Shown: one piece after another, positions 51,977 to 60,578 of the stretch
How positions within the stretch are numbered: position 1 is the first letter of the stretch
Layout of the letters: each line of letters opens with the position of its first letter
Origin: Vibrio pomeroyi
Lineage (GTDB): Bacteria > Pseudomonadota > Gammaproteobacteria > Enterobacterales > Vibrionaceae
DNA: 64,000 nt
NCBI RefSeq assembly: GCF_024347595.1
Contig: NZ_AP025506.1
Location: 1,302,001 to 1,366,000 of the forward strand
Direction of reading: 5' to 3'
Notes under the pieces: generated by a model
What the model was told of the DNA's origin: nothing
Seen by the model: only the letters and a program-made list of their open reading frames with translations
Databases searched by the model: none
Position numbers and translations under genes: made by a program

Positions 51977-52672
51977 ATGCGTTTAGATAAATTTCTGTGC
52001 GATGCGTTAGGCGTCACTCGAAGAGAAGCAACACACTTATTAAAATCAAAAGCAGTGACAGTCAATGACGTCATTCAAAAAAGCGGTTCACTTAAGGTAA
52101 CGGAAGAGTGTGTTGTTGAATGGCAGGGTAATGAACTGAATGTTCATGGTCCACGTTACATCATGCTTTATAAGCCAGAAGGCTTTGTTTGTTCGCATGA
52201 AGATGGCTCAAATCGCACTGCGTTTGAATTACTTGATGAAATCAAAATGGACAAGCTGCACTTTGCTGGTCGTCTAGATGTTGATACAACAGGCCTTGTC
52301 CTGATCACTGATGATGGTAAGTGGTCTCACCGCATCACAGCACCGAAACACAAGTGCGAAAAAATGTACCGAGTGTGGTTGGTTGATCCAGTAGAACCTG
52401 ACTACGTTGAAAAATTCAAAGAGGGCATCCAGCTTAAGAGCGAAGATGGCCTAACACTTCCTGCACATCTTGAAGTACGTGCAGAACGTGAAGTACTACT
52501 AACGATTCACGAAGGCAAATACCACCAAGTAAAACGCATGTTTGCTGCGCTTGGTAACAAGGTAGAAGCACTGCACCGTGAACGTATTGGCGAAATCGAG
52601 ATGGACGAGTCTTTAGAATTAGGTGAATACCGTTACCTAACTCAAGAAGAAGTCGACTCTATCTGGAAGTAA
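51977..52672 (+). CDS. rsuA: 16S rRNA pseudouridine-516 synthase
   Basis: 231 residues from ATG 51977 with GAGG five bases upstream; an earlier in-frame TTG is unlikely. N-terminal S4 RNA-binding domain (MRLDKFLCDALGVTRREATHLL), then the pseudouridine-synthase core with catalytic Asp in GRLDVDTTGLVLIT, and the KYHQVKRMFAALGNKVEALHR block of the RsuA/RluB/E/F group. It acts on the small ribosomal subunit. Neighbours radD and bcr are its usual partners. Confidence 0.95.
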   Translation: MRLDKFLCDALGVTRREATHLLKSKAVTVNDVIQKSGSLKVTEECVVEWQGNELNVHGPRYIMLYKPEGFVCSHEDGSNRTAFELLDEIKMDKLHFAGRLDVDTTGLVLITDDGKWSHRITAPKHKCEKMYRVWLVDPVEPDYVEKFKEGIQLKSEDGLTLPAHLEVRAEREVLLTIHEGKYHQVKRMFAALGNKVEALHRERIGEIEMDESLELGEYRYLTQEEVDSIWK

Positions 52673-52756
52673 CCCTTAGCTAGAAGCTGTTTAAAATCAG
52701 CAAAACTGTTGATGACAGAACATCGCTCATAGCAGGAAATAGCCCTTTCGTTGTAA

Positions 52757-52780
52757 AGCCGACCATGGATAGCGTCGGCT
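52757..52780 (+). promoter_or_regulatory. Stem-loop in bcr leader
   Basis: AGCCGAC (52757-52763) pairs with GTCGGCT (52774-52780), loop of ten bases. It is not followed by T residues. Could be a leader structure that affects bcr expression. Confidence 0.3.
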
Positions 52781-52876
52781 GATGATGTTGACTGGTACTA
52801 GGAAAGTCTCAGCCAATCTTTTGACTTGCGTGCTCGCGTAGGTCCCTAGCTCTACCAGTTGAACATTCGGAGAACC

Positions 52877-54094
52877 ATGCAGACATCTACCACACAGAGC
52901 CCAAGCTCCCAACCTGAAACTCCTCAATTAGGCTTAATGCTATTTTTGATTCTCGGTGCAATTGGCGCACTGACGCCGCTCGCGATCGATATGTATTTGC
53001 CGGCGATGCCGACCATTGCCAAAGATCTTGGTGTGACGGCGGGTGAAGTACAAATTACGCTAACAGCTTATACCGCAGGTTTCGCGTTGGGGCAGTTATT
53101 GCACGGTCCATTAGCCGACAGTTATGGTCGCAAGCCTGTACTGTTGATTGGTGTGTTCCTGTTTGCTATCGCTTCTATGGTAAGTGCAACAACGCATGGT
53201 ATTGAAGCGCTGACTTACATCCGTACCGCGCAAGGTTTTGCAGGTGCTGCAGCCGCCGTTATTATTCAAGCTGTGGTAAGAGACATGTTTGACCGCGAAG
53301 ATTTCGCGAGAACCATGTCTTTCGTTACCTTGGTCATGACGGTTGCACCATTAGTCGCTCCTATGATTGGTGGTTACTTGGCATTGTGGTTCGGCTGGCG
53401 CTCAATTTTCTGGGTATTGGCTATTTTTGCGGTGATCGTAATCTTAGCGGTATCGATGAAGATTCCAGAAACGCTGCCAACGGAAAATCGTCAACCGCTG
53501 CGTTTCAAAACCACGATTCGTAACTATGCTCGTTTATGTAAAAACCCGACGGCTATGGGCCTGATTTTCTCAGGTGCGTTCTCTTTCTCGGGAATGTTCG
53601 CATTCTTAACGGCAGGTTCTTTCGTTTACATCGACATCTATGGTGTTCGTCCTGATCTATTTGGTTACTTGTTTGGCTTGAACATTGTCGCGATGATCTT
53701 GATGACGAGCATTAATGGACGAATCGTAAAGAAAGTTGGCTCTCACGCGATGCTAAAATTGGGTTTATCGATTCAATTGTTCGCGGGTTTAGGTTTGTTG
53801 GTCGGCTGGTCACTAGACATCGGCTTATGGGGTATTGTGCCATTCGTGATGCTGTTTATCGGCACACTGTCTACCATTGGTAGTAACTCAATGGCGCTGC
53901 TTTTAAGCGGATACCCGAATATGGCCGGAACAGCTTCTTCGCTGGCGGGCACATTAAGATTTGGTACTGGTTCTGTGGTAGGCGCAATTGTCGCAATGCT
54001 ACCAAGTGACACTGCAGGGCCAATGGCTATGGTGATGGCAGCATGTGCAATACTGTCAGCATTACTATATTGGACATTAGGAAAGAAGGCATAA
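52877..54094 (+). CDS. bcr: Bcr/CflA family multidrug MFS transporter
   Basis: 405 residues from ATG 52877 (GGAG at 52869-52872); an earlier TTG at 52859 adds six residues. Twelve membrane helices. MFS and DHA1 markers: ALTPLAIDMYLPAMPTIA in helix 1, and motif A in GPLADSYGRKPVLLIG. In E. coli Bcr exports bicyclomycin and dipeptides. The rsuA-bcr order is conserved, but a 204-base gap with a stem-loop lies between them. The stop overlaps the start of the next gene (TAATG). Confidence 0.92.
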   Translation: MQTSTTQSPSSQPETPQLGLMLFLILGAIGALTPLAIDMYLPAMPTIAKDLGVTAGEVQITLTAYTAGFALGQLLHGPLADSYGRKPVLLIGVFLFAIASMVSATTHGIEALTYIRTAQGFAGAAAAVIIQAVVRDMFDREDFARTMSFVTLVMTVAPLVAPMIGGYLALWFGWRSIFWVLAIFAVIVILAVSMKIPETLPTENRQPLRFKTTIRNYARLCKNPTAMGLIFSGAFSFSGMFAFLTAGSFVYIDIYGVRPDLFGYLFGLNIVAMILMTSINGRIVKKVGSHAMLKLGLSIQLFAGLGLLVGWSLDIGLWGIVPFVMLFIGTLSTIGSNSMALLLSGYPNMAGTASSLAGTLRFGTGSVVGAIVAMLPSDTAGPMAMVMAACAILSALLYWTLGKKA

Positions 54095-54753
54095 TGTCAA
54101 AATACTATATTGAAATTCAGAAGTTAGTGAACGATGCGTTAGGTGAGCTATACGCTCTGCATAAGTCAGGTAAAGCGATTGACGCTCCTATTGCAAACAA
54201 CCTTTACCTTGTTCGTTGGGTAACCAAAGCGATCAAGGCTCAATCTTACGATCGCGTGATAGTGCCTGACTTAGTTCGCTGGCAAAAGCAGGGTCGCTCG
54301 AAGGGTAACAACTCTGATTTAACCTTTACCTTCAAACGTATCTCTGCGTTTTACGGTCAGTTCTTCCCTGAAGGCGAAGAGCCGAAAGCGCTAAAAGACA
54401 GCGATGTTGAAGCGTTTATGGATAAGATGTATGAGATGGGTTGGAGCGTATCAAGCGAAGACGAGCTAACCACTGGCGGCAAAATCCAATTCTTTACCGA
54501 TGGTGAGCACTCTTTTGCCTTGTGTGGCAAACAGTGTGACGACTCTTTCGACGGTGAGTTGATGGTAAAGCCAATGAACTGGTTTGTACGTGGTAACCAC
54601 GCTGAGTTTATTCAAGCGGCGATGGAAGCGGGCTTTATGCTTCACAAAGTGACGGACTACAAGTCTGCAGTGAAGTACCACGGTGAATATATCGTGTACC
54701 CAGCTAACCAAGGTAATCAATTGGCAGAGATTCCAATTAGCGTTATCGGCTAG
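54094..54753 (+). CDS. DUF2913 family protein
   Basis: 219 residues from ATG 54094, overlapping the bcr stop by one base, with AGGAAAGAAGG upstream. It begins YYIEIQKLVNDALGELYALHKSGKA and has RWVTKAIKAQSYDRVIVPDLVRWQKQGRSKG, as I recall for DUF2913, a family restricted mostly to Vibrionales. Soluble, mostly helical in the first half and mixed after. Function unknown; coupled to bcr. Confidence 0.8.
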   Translation: MSKYYIEIQKLVNDALGELYALHKSGKAIDAPIANNLYLVRWVTKAIKAQSYDRVIVPDLVRWQKQGRSKGNNSDLTFTFKRISAFYGQFFPEGEEPKALKDSDVEAFMDKMYEMGWSVSSEDELTTGGKIQFFTDGEHSFALCGKQCDDSFDGELMVKPMNWFVRGNHAEFIQAAMEAGFMLHKVTDYKSAVKYHGEYIVYPANQGNQLAEIPISVIG

Positions 54754-54755
54754 TA

Positions 54756-54914
54756 GCGGATTCGGGATTCGAAGAGCGGAATTGTCCGCTCTTTATCGCC
54801 TCTCACAGCGCATGTCGCTAATTTGCTGTTAAGTCTTTTCGCATCACGTCACTCGAATCCCGCATCTGCTTTTTAATCTCTTCGCACCTCGTTACCCGAA
54901 TCTCGTATCTGCTT
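54756..54914. repeat. Short interspersed GAATCCCGCATCTGCT-type repeats
   Basis: Two direct copies, 54847-54871 and 54890-54914 (CACTCGAATCCCGCATCTGC and TACCCGAATCTCGTATCTGC cores), plus an inverted copy at 54756-54774 (GCGGATTCGGGATTCGAAG). Similar imperfect repeats are, as I recall, scattered in Vibrio genomes. They fill the space between DUF2913 and the SDR gene, and the second copy touches the SDR stop codon. Confidence 0.55.
54773..54796 (+). terminator. Terminator of bcr-DUF2913 operon
   Basis: AGAGCGGA pairs with TCCGCTCT around ATTG, followed by TTTAT. Confidence 0.75.
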
Positions 54915-56345
54915 CTAGCCCAGCTCTTTCGCCTGCTTCTCTATCGCTTTCACCATCCCTTTAAAGATAAATAGGTGAGCTGGCATCATTGCAAACCAAT
55001 ACAGTAATCCTAGAAAGCCTTTCGGGTGCCACCAAGCTGATATGTTCAGTTCACGAGAATCTCCGTTATCAGAAACGGTAATTTCCAGTCGCCCTAAGCC
55101 CGGGCCTTTCATCCCGAACAACAACGATAAGAATTGGTTCTCTTCACAGCGAATCACTTTCCATGAGTCAATTTTGTCGCCTACTTTTAGTTTTGGCCCT
55201 TCTGGCATTTGTCGAACGGGTACACCGCCGCCAAACAGAAGATCTAACCATTCTCTTGTGCGCCATAAAGAGTTAGCGAAGAAGTAACCTTGTTTCGGGC
55301 TGCCTATCTTTTGAACGACGTGCCAAAGCGACTCTAGCGAGGCAGTCGACGTGATACTTGCGCCAGTCTTCTTGGGGTAGTAACCATATCCGGCTTGCCA
55401 GCGTTTGAATGCGGTTTTATCGAAGCCCCACACATTACTTTTTACGAAGTTACCTTCAGCGTGAATCGCTTGTTCTACCATGCTCTCGAATGACACGAGT
55501 TTTTGCGGATACTTTTCTTGGATAGTGGTCGAGTTGGCAATAAAGTCATGCTTTAAACCCGCAAGTAACGCTCTACCTATGTTGGAAGGGACAGAGGTCA
55601 CCACGCCAAGCCAATAAGAAGCGATTTTAGGTGTGAATAGGGAGGTTGCCCACAGCCTAAGTGGACGATCGGCGGTTTTGGCAATATGCGCGAATTGATT
55701 TCGATAAGAGACGATATCTGGCCCGCCCACCTCAAAGGTTTGGCTTTCACTTGGAGTATCTTGCGCTAGCTTTAATAAATAGTAATTTAGGTTTTTCAAT
55801 GCGATAGGGTTCGCTTTTGAGTCGACCCATTTCGGCGCAATCATGATTGGCAAGTTGTAAACGAAGTCTCGCATTATCTCAAATGCAGCAGAGCCCGGGC
55901 CGATAATGACGCCAGCTCGCAGCTCGGTAACAGGAACAGACCCTTTACGAAGCAGCTCACCCGTTTTTTTTCTGGCTTGAAGGTGCTCAGAGTCGCCGGT
56001 TTGAGGTTGAAGTGAACTCAGATAGATAACATGTTGGTTTTTAGGGCCAAGTGCAGAGACAAAGTTGCGAGCTAGGTTTAACTCGTAATCAATGAAGTCG
56101 TGGCCTTCAGCCATCCCGTGGACAAGGAAGAAGATAAGGTCAAAGTCGGGAACCAAAGCTTGTGTTGCTGATTGGTCAGCCAGATCGAGATATTCGAGTG
56201 ACAAATTCTCATGAGGCTCAGTTCTCGCTTTTAAGTAGTCGATATGCCTTGCTGCTGCGGTTACCTGATAACCTTGCTCTAGCAGAAGGGGAAGCAGCTG
56301 TGAACCAACATATCCAGAAGCGCCTAAAACCAGTACTTTCTTCAT
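54915..56345 (-). CDS. SDR-type NAD(P)-binding protein with DUF2867 domain
   Basis: 476 residues. The N-terminal Rossmann fold has the dinucleotide motif VLGASGYVGSQLLPLL and later VTELRAGVIIGPGSAAFEIM, of the atypical SDR/NmrA type. The C-terminal 150 residues form a DUF2867 domain (SLWRTREWLDLLFGGG, KVGDKIDSWKVI, RLEITVSDNGD, WHPKGFLGLLYWFAMMPAH). The last part is hydrophobic and might touch the membrane. Such fusions are common in proteobacteria and are not biochemically defined. Stands alone. Confidence 0.85.
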   Translation of the reverse strand: MKKVLVLGASGYVGSQLLPLLLEQGYQVTAAARHIDYLKARTEPHENLSLEYLDLADQSATQALVPDFDLIFFLVHGMAEGHDFIDYELNLARNFVSALGPKNQHVIYLSSLQPQTGDSEHLQARKKTGELLRKGSVPVTELRAGVIIGPGSAAFEIMRDFVYNLPIMIAPKWVDSKANPIALKNLNYYLLKLAQDTPSESQTFEVGGPDIVSYRNQFAHIAKTADRPLRLWATSLFTPKIASYWLGVVTSVPSNIGRALLAGLKHDFIANSTTIQEKYPQKLVSFESMVEQAIHAEGNFVKSNVWGFDKTAFKRWQAGYGYYPKKTGASITSTASLESLWHVVQKIGSPKQGYFFANSLWRTREWLDLLFGGGVPVRQMPEGPKLKVGDKIDSWKVIRCEENQFLSLLFGMKGPGLGRLEITVSDNGDSRELNISAWWHPKGFLGLLYWFAMMPAHLFIFKGMVKAIEKQAKELG

Positions 56346-56433
56346 CGTTACTCCATGTATTGCGTATCAAACCATCCTTTGCTCATACTACGCTAACTTT
56401 TCTACAAAACCAATTGAGCCACGAGTAATGAAA

Positions 56434-56466
56434 AAGCCAATAGAAAGAATCTATTGGCTTAAGTTT
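56434..56466 (-). terminator. Terminator of the cytochrome c peroxidase gene
   Basis: On the minus strand AAGCCAATAG pairs with CTATTGGCTT around a seven-base loop, followed by TTTC. Confidence 0.8.
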
Positions 56467-56500
56467 ATCGGCAGCATTTAATCGCTTCGATGGACGTTAG

Positions 56501-57928
56501 TTAGCTCTGCTGCTGAGCTTTAGGGCTAAGGTTGTTTCCCTTGTATTCGCCGGTGAGCGTTTTTAGGAATGCTTTGATGGCATCCACTTCATCATCACTC
56601 ATTTCGACACCCACTTGATATTTACCCATATCAAAGATCGCTTGTTCTAGTGTCTCTGCATGGCCGTCGTGGAAGTAGGGCGCAGTGAGTTCAATGTTTC
56701 TCAGCGTTGGCACCTTGAACTTGTGCTTGTCGGACTCAATCGCCGTGACGTTGTATCTTCCCAAGTCCTCTGGGGTGATGTCAGTTCCTCTGTCTGAGAA
56801 GTAGTCCGCTTTCATACCCATGGTTTCAAAGGTTTCACCGCCCATGGCTTCACCCGTGTGGCACGTATCACAGCTGTATTGTTTGAATAGCTTCAGTCCA
56901 TGTTTTTCATGAGCGTCCATTGCGTCGGTATTACCCGTCAGGTATTGGTCGAATCGGCTGTTTGGTGTCACCAAGGTTTTTTCAAATTCGGCGATAGCAT
57001 GAGTGATGGTGTCACCGGTGATTTCACCGTTATAAGTCTTATTGAATTTGGCAACTAACTCAGGATCACTGCTCAGTTTATCGATGATCTGTTGCCAACC
57101 CTCTGATCCCATTTCGATAGGGTTAAAAGGAGGGCCGCCCGCTTGGTCTTGCAAGTCATTCGCCCTGCCGTCCCAAAATTGCAGTTTGTTATACGCCGAG
57201 TTGAAAACCGTTGGCGCATTGATGCCGCCAACTTGACCATGAATGCCAACAGAGCCAACTAAGTTGTCGACACCGCCTGTATCTAGGCTATGGCAAGTGG
57301 CACAAGAAATCGTGTCATCACCTGATAGGCGCGTGTCATGGTAGAGCGCTTTGCCCAGCTTTACTCTGTCTTCGTCTACTTCAAACTCGGTGTAGATTGG
57401 CTGAAGCGTACCTTCTCTGCGGCTGTCATCTACTGGAGAGTCTTGGTGAATGTCTGCTCTTGTTTGGCGTATCCATTTTAATAAGGTGTGCTTTTCTTCA
57501 TTTGAAATGCCTGCAGACCAGTGCATGGATTGATAGATCTTAGGTGGCATAGAATCGTCGTAGAGCACTTTTTCGATGCGCGCGAGCGCTACTTCGGATA
57601 CTGGTTCATTATTCTGAATACCGTTGAAGAGTTGCGTAATCTCAAAGTGCTTCATACCTGTTTGTATGTCGGCATTCATGAGGGTTTTCGCGATTGGCCA
57701 TTCAGAGTAGAAGGGCATTTCACTTTCGTTGGTGTGGCAGTAAGCACACCCTTTATCACTGAGTACTTTCATTGCTTGGTAGTCTAAAGAGGACTTATCC
57801 AAAGATGAAAATTGCGCGAGGCTTTCAGCAGCAATGCGTTGATCGTTTTTATCAACCGTATACACCGTACCTAAATAAGCCAAGATACCGACACCTGCCA
57901 AACTCATTATTAATTTTTTATTATTCAT
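56501..57928 (-). CDS. ccp: Tri-heme cytochrome c peroxidase (Ccp/YhjA-like)
   Basis: 475 residues with an uncleaved N-terminal membrane helix (LIMSLAGVGILAYLGTVYTV, about 6-25). Three CxxCH heme sites: CAYCH at 61-65, CATCH at 209-213, CDTCH at 353-357. The first belongs to an extra N-terminal cytochrome domain; the other two form the classical di-heme peroxidase (IAPTVFNSAY-like INAPTVFNSAYNKLQFWDGRA; PTLRNIELTAPYFHDG). This build matches E. coli YhjA/Ccp (465 residues), which uses quinol to reduce hydrogen peroxide in the periplasm under oxygen limitation. The upstream region holds an FNR-like box. Confidence 0.9.
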   Translation of the reverse strand: MNNKKLIMSLAGVGILAYLGTVYTVDKNDQRIAAESLAQFSSLDKSSLDYQAMKVLSDKGCAYCHTNESEMPFYSEWPIAKTLMNADIQTGMKHFEITQLFNGIQNNEPVSEVALARIEKVLYDDSMPPKIYQSMHWSAGISNEEKHTLLKWIRQTRADIHQDSPVDDSRREGTLQPIYTEFEVDEDRVKLGKALYHDTRLSGDDTISCATCHSLDTGGVDNLVGSVGIHGQVGGINAPTVFNSAYNKLQFWDGRANDLQDQAGGPPFNPIEMGSEGWQQIIDKLSSDPELVAKFNKTYNGEITGDTITHAIAEFEKTLVTPNSRFDQYLTGNTDAMDAHEKHGLKLFKQYSCDTCHTGEAMGGETFETMGMKADYFSDRGTDITPEDLGRYNVTAIESDKHKFKVPTLRNIELTAPYFHDGHAETLEQAIFDMGKYQVGVEMSDDEVDAIKAFLKTLTGEYKGNNLSPKAQQQS

Positions 57929-58410
57929 TTTAACTCCCTATTGAAACTGGGGTGGAAGTTATTGAATTAAAGATGATTTATGAAATGACAAAAAGGAATG
58001 AATATTAATCGAATAATTAGATGGATAAAAATTTGACACAATAAAACCACTCAAATCATGCGGTTAAGGCGATGTGTGAAAATTGATAACAAATTCAATG
58101 AAATAAACATCGGGAGTAACTTTGATTTCCGTCAATTTAGGTTTTTAGGAGATCAAGTCGAGTGTTGTATGTATGAGCGCTGTTTGATATCTACTTTTTA
58201 TGGCTAATTTGAGAATTGATTATATTTACCAAACTTATTCTTACCTAGGCTTGGGAGTCTCACCTTATTGCCATTCAATTGATGAAACGTGAAAAGACGT
58301 TATACGGAAATTGATGTCCTCAGTATGATTTATGTATGGTTGAAATTCGAACATTGATATACTGAAAGAATAATCCTTTTGTCATCAACACGTTCCGTTC
58401 AGGTATTCCT
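57929..58410. other. 480-base divergent region between peroxidase and MATE genes
   Basis: AT-rich. It contains an FNR-like box (58122-58135, listed separately) and another loose TTGAT element at 58083 (TTGATAACAAATTCAA). No convincing ORF is present. Confidence 0.5.
58122..58135. promoter_or_regulatory. FNR-like binding site upstream of peroxidase
   Basis: TTGATTTCCGTCAA matches TTGAT-N4-ATCAA in nine of ten specified bases. It lies about 200 bases upstream of the peroxidase start on the divergent side. Known FNR control of E. coli yhjA makes the site plausible; the distance is long for direct activation. Confidence 0.4.
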
Positions 58411-59784
58411 ATGTTGCTCTCTTCAATTATCCATCACACACGCGGCGATTTTGTTCGTAGGTTGATTGCCATTGCTTTGCCAATCACCTTGCAGAGCATC
58501 ATGTTTTCAAGCCGAGGCTTAGTGGATGTATTGATGTTAGGACAACTTGGGGAAGCAGATATTGCCGCTGTCGGTGTTGCAAGTCGCGCGATGTTTGTGA
58601 CGACTATTATGCTGGTGGGCGTGACCACGGGCGGGGCCCTGTTGACAGCTCAATATTGGGGAGCGGGCAACAAACAAGGTGTGAGAGAAAGCACTGCATT
58701 AACCTGGCTGGTTTCGACGCTGTTTGCACTGCTGACCATCGTGTTCTTTGTCTCTTTCCCGGCACAAATTATGGGTGTGACTACCGACTCTCAAGAAGTT
58801 ATTAGCTTGGGCGTTGAATACATCGTTATCACCTCATTTAGCATGTTAGCCGTATCGTGTGTCAGCAGTATGGCTGTTGGCCTAAGAGCGATGCATAAAC
58901 CTGGGTTGAGTACCTTCTTCAGTGGTATTGGTATCCTGTCTAACGTGTTCTTAAACTGGGTGCTAATCTTCGGTAACTTAGGATTTCCGGCTCTTGGCAT
59001 CAAAGGTGCGGCGATTGCGACCGTACTGAGTGGCGCAATTGAAGTGGCGACCTTGTTTGGCTACCTCTATTTCTCTAAACATTTATTAGCCTTCAAACTT
59101 TGTGATATCAAAGCAGCGGCTACTGTGGAGAAAGTCGTTCGCTTCTTGAAATTGTCTCTGCCGACAACCTTTAACTTTTTAGCTTGGGCTGGTGGCTTAT
59201 TCGCTTATCACGCCATCATGGGGCAATCGGGCGTGCAAGGGTTAGCAGCACTTTCGGTGATGACGCCCGTTGAATCTATCTCATTGAGTTTATTAATTGG
59301 TATGTCGAATGCAGCCGCGGTTTTGGTGGGGAACCAGCTTGGTGCGAAGAACAATGAAGCGGTCTACTATCAAGCACTCGGCTTAACGATTTTGTGCTTC
59401 TTGACCAGTATTGTAGTGGCGATTTTCCTCTACTTTATACAAACGCCAATATTGAATGCCTTTAGTGCTTTGACTGAAGAAACCCGAGCGCTTTCAGAGA
59501 AGTTTATTTTGATTCTCAGCGTGGGTATTGTCATTCGTTCTATTCCAATGACAGTGATCGTTGGTGTACTCAGAGCGGGCGGTGACGTTAAGTTCTGTCT
59601 TTACCAAGATCTGATTGCTCAGTGGGTGATAGGTATTCCGTTGGCAGCCATCGCCGCTATTTACTTTAAGTTTCCACCTGAGTGGGTTTACCTGCTGTTC
59701 CTCACTGAAGAAGTGATTAAGTGGGGCGGGTCGCTCTATCGCATGAAAACAAGAAAATGGATTAAAAACTTGATAGGAAGTTGA
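58411..59784 (+). CDS. MATE family multidrug/sodium antiporter
   Basis: 457 residues with about twelve membrane helices in two similar halves. Family blocks: LPITLQSIMFSSRGLVDVLMLGQLGE at the start, GGALLTAQYWGAGNKQGVRES, and VLVGNQLGAKNNEAVYYQ at the start of the second half. Exporter of cationic drugs using Na+ or H+. It is one of many MATE copies in Vibrio; no specific name can be set. The start at 58411 has no strong ribosome site. Confidence 0.9.
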   Translation: MLLSSIIHHTRGDFVRRLIAIALPITLQSIMFSSRGLVDVLMLGQLGEADIAAVGVASRAMFVTTIMLVGVTTGGALLTAQYWGAGNKQGVRESTALTWLVSTLFALLTIVFFVSFPAQIMGVTTDSQEVISLGVEYIVITSFSMLAVSCVSSMAVGLRAMHKPGLSTFFSGIGILSNVFLNWVLIFGNLGFPALGIKGAAIATVLSGAIEVATLFGYLYFSKHLLAFKLCDIKAAATVEKVVRFLKLSLPTTFNFLAWAGGLFAYHAIMGQSGVQGLAALSVMTPVESISLSLLIGMSNAAAVLVGNQLGAKNNEAVYYQALGLTILCFLTSIVVAIFLYFIQTPILNAFSALTEETRALSEKFILILSVGIVIRSIPMTVIVGVLRAGGDVKFCLYQDLIAQWVIGIPLAAIAAIYFKFPPEWVYLLFLTEEVIKWGGSLYRMKTRKWIKNLIGS

Positions 59785-59906
59785 AGTCGGGCGCACCAAT
59801 CGCATCACTTTATCGTTGGTGTGTGATCTATCTTTCAAAATACTTCCTCCTAACAGGGAATTAGTGTAGATTCTCCTTCCAAATTCTAACTAATGCGAGC
59901 TGTTTA

Positions 59907-60578
59907 ATGTTAAAGCTGTCAGACCTATGTAAAGGCTATGTCGATGGGGGGGAGTTCCACCCTGTTTTGCAAGGTGCTGAACTGACATTAAACCAAGGTG
60001 ACCAGCTGGCATTAATGGGCGAAAGCGGTTCAGGTAAAAGTACTTTACTGAATCTTATCGCGGGTTTAGACCTAGCCGATTCAGGTGAAATCGCTTTCCC
60101 TCACTTCAACATGCACGACTCTACCGAGCGTGACCGCACCGCTTATCGCAGAAACAACATTGGCCATATCTTTCAGCAGTTCAACTTACTGCCGACATTG
60201 AATATTGCTGATAACATTCGTTTTTGCCGCCAATTAAAAGGCTTACCTGAAGACAAGGGGCTCTGGAGGCAGATTCTTTCTGCTTTAGATCTAATGCCTT
60301 TGCTTGGTCGTTACCCTGAAGAGGCGTCTGGTGGACAGCAACAACGTGCAGCGATTGCTCGTGCGTTGTATATGGAACCAAAAATCTTATTGGCCGATGA
60401 ACCAACAGGTAGTCTAGATGAACGTAATGCCGAAGCGGTAATGCGTTTGCTTACGTCTTTGGCTCGCCAATTAGAATGCACTTTGTTGTTGGTGACACAC
60501 AGTGAAAAAGTAGCGTTACACATGGATGGCCGGATCCGTCTACAAGGAGGGCAACTGCATGTTATGGCCCGTAGTTAA
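59907..60578 (+). CDS. ABC transporter ATP-binding protein (LolD/MacB type)
   Basis: 223 residues. Walker A GESGSGKST (about 38-46), Q-loop FQQFNLLPTLNI, signature SGGQQQRAAIARAL (about 143-156), Walker B ILLADEPTGSLD, and H-loop VTHSEKVA. This is the class that pairs with FtsX-like permeases. It overlaps the permease gene by 20 bases. With the permease and the CrtC-domain protein it forms one operon. Confidence 0.93.
   Translation: MLKLSDLCKGYVDGGEFHPVLQGAELTLNQGDQLALMGESGSGKSTLLNLIAGLDLADSGEIAFPHFNMHDSTERDRTAYRRNNIGHIFQQFNLLPTLNIADNIRFCRQLKGLPEDKGLWRQILSALDLMPLLGRYPEEASGGQQQRAAIARALYMEPKILLADEPTGSLDERNAEAVMRLLTSLARQLECTLLLVTHSEKVALHMDGRIRLQGGQLHVMARS

Noticed and set aside
54846..54914. 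Direct repeats as a CRISPR array
   Set aside because: Only two imperfect copies, irregular spacing and no cas genes.
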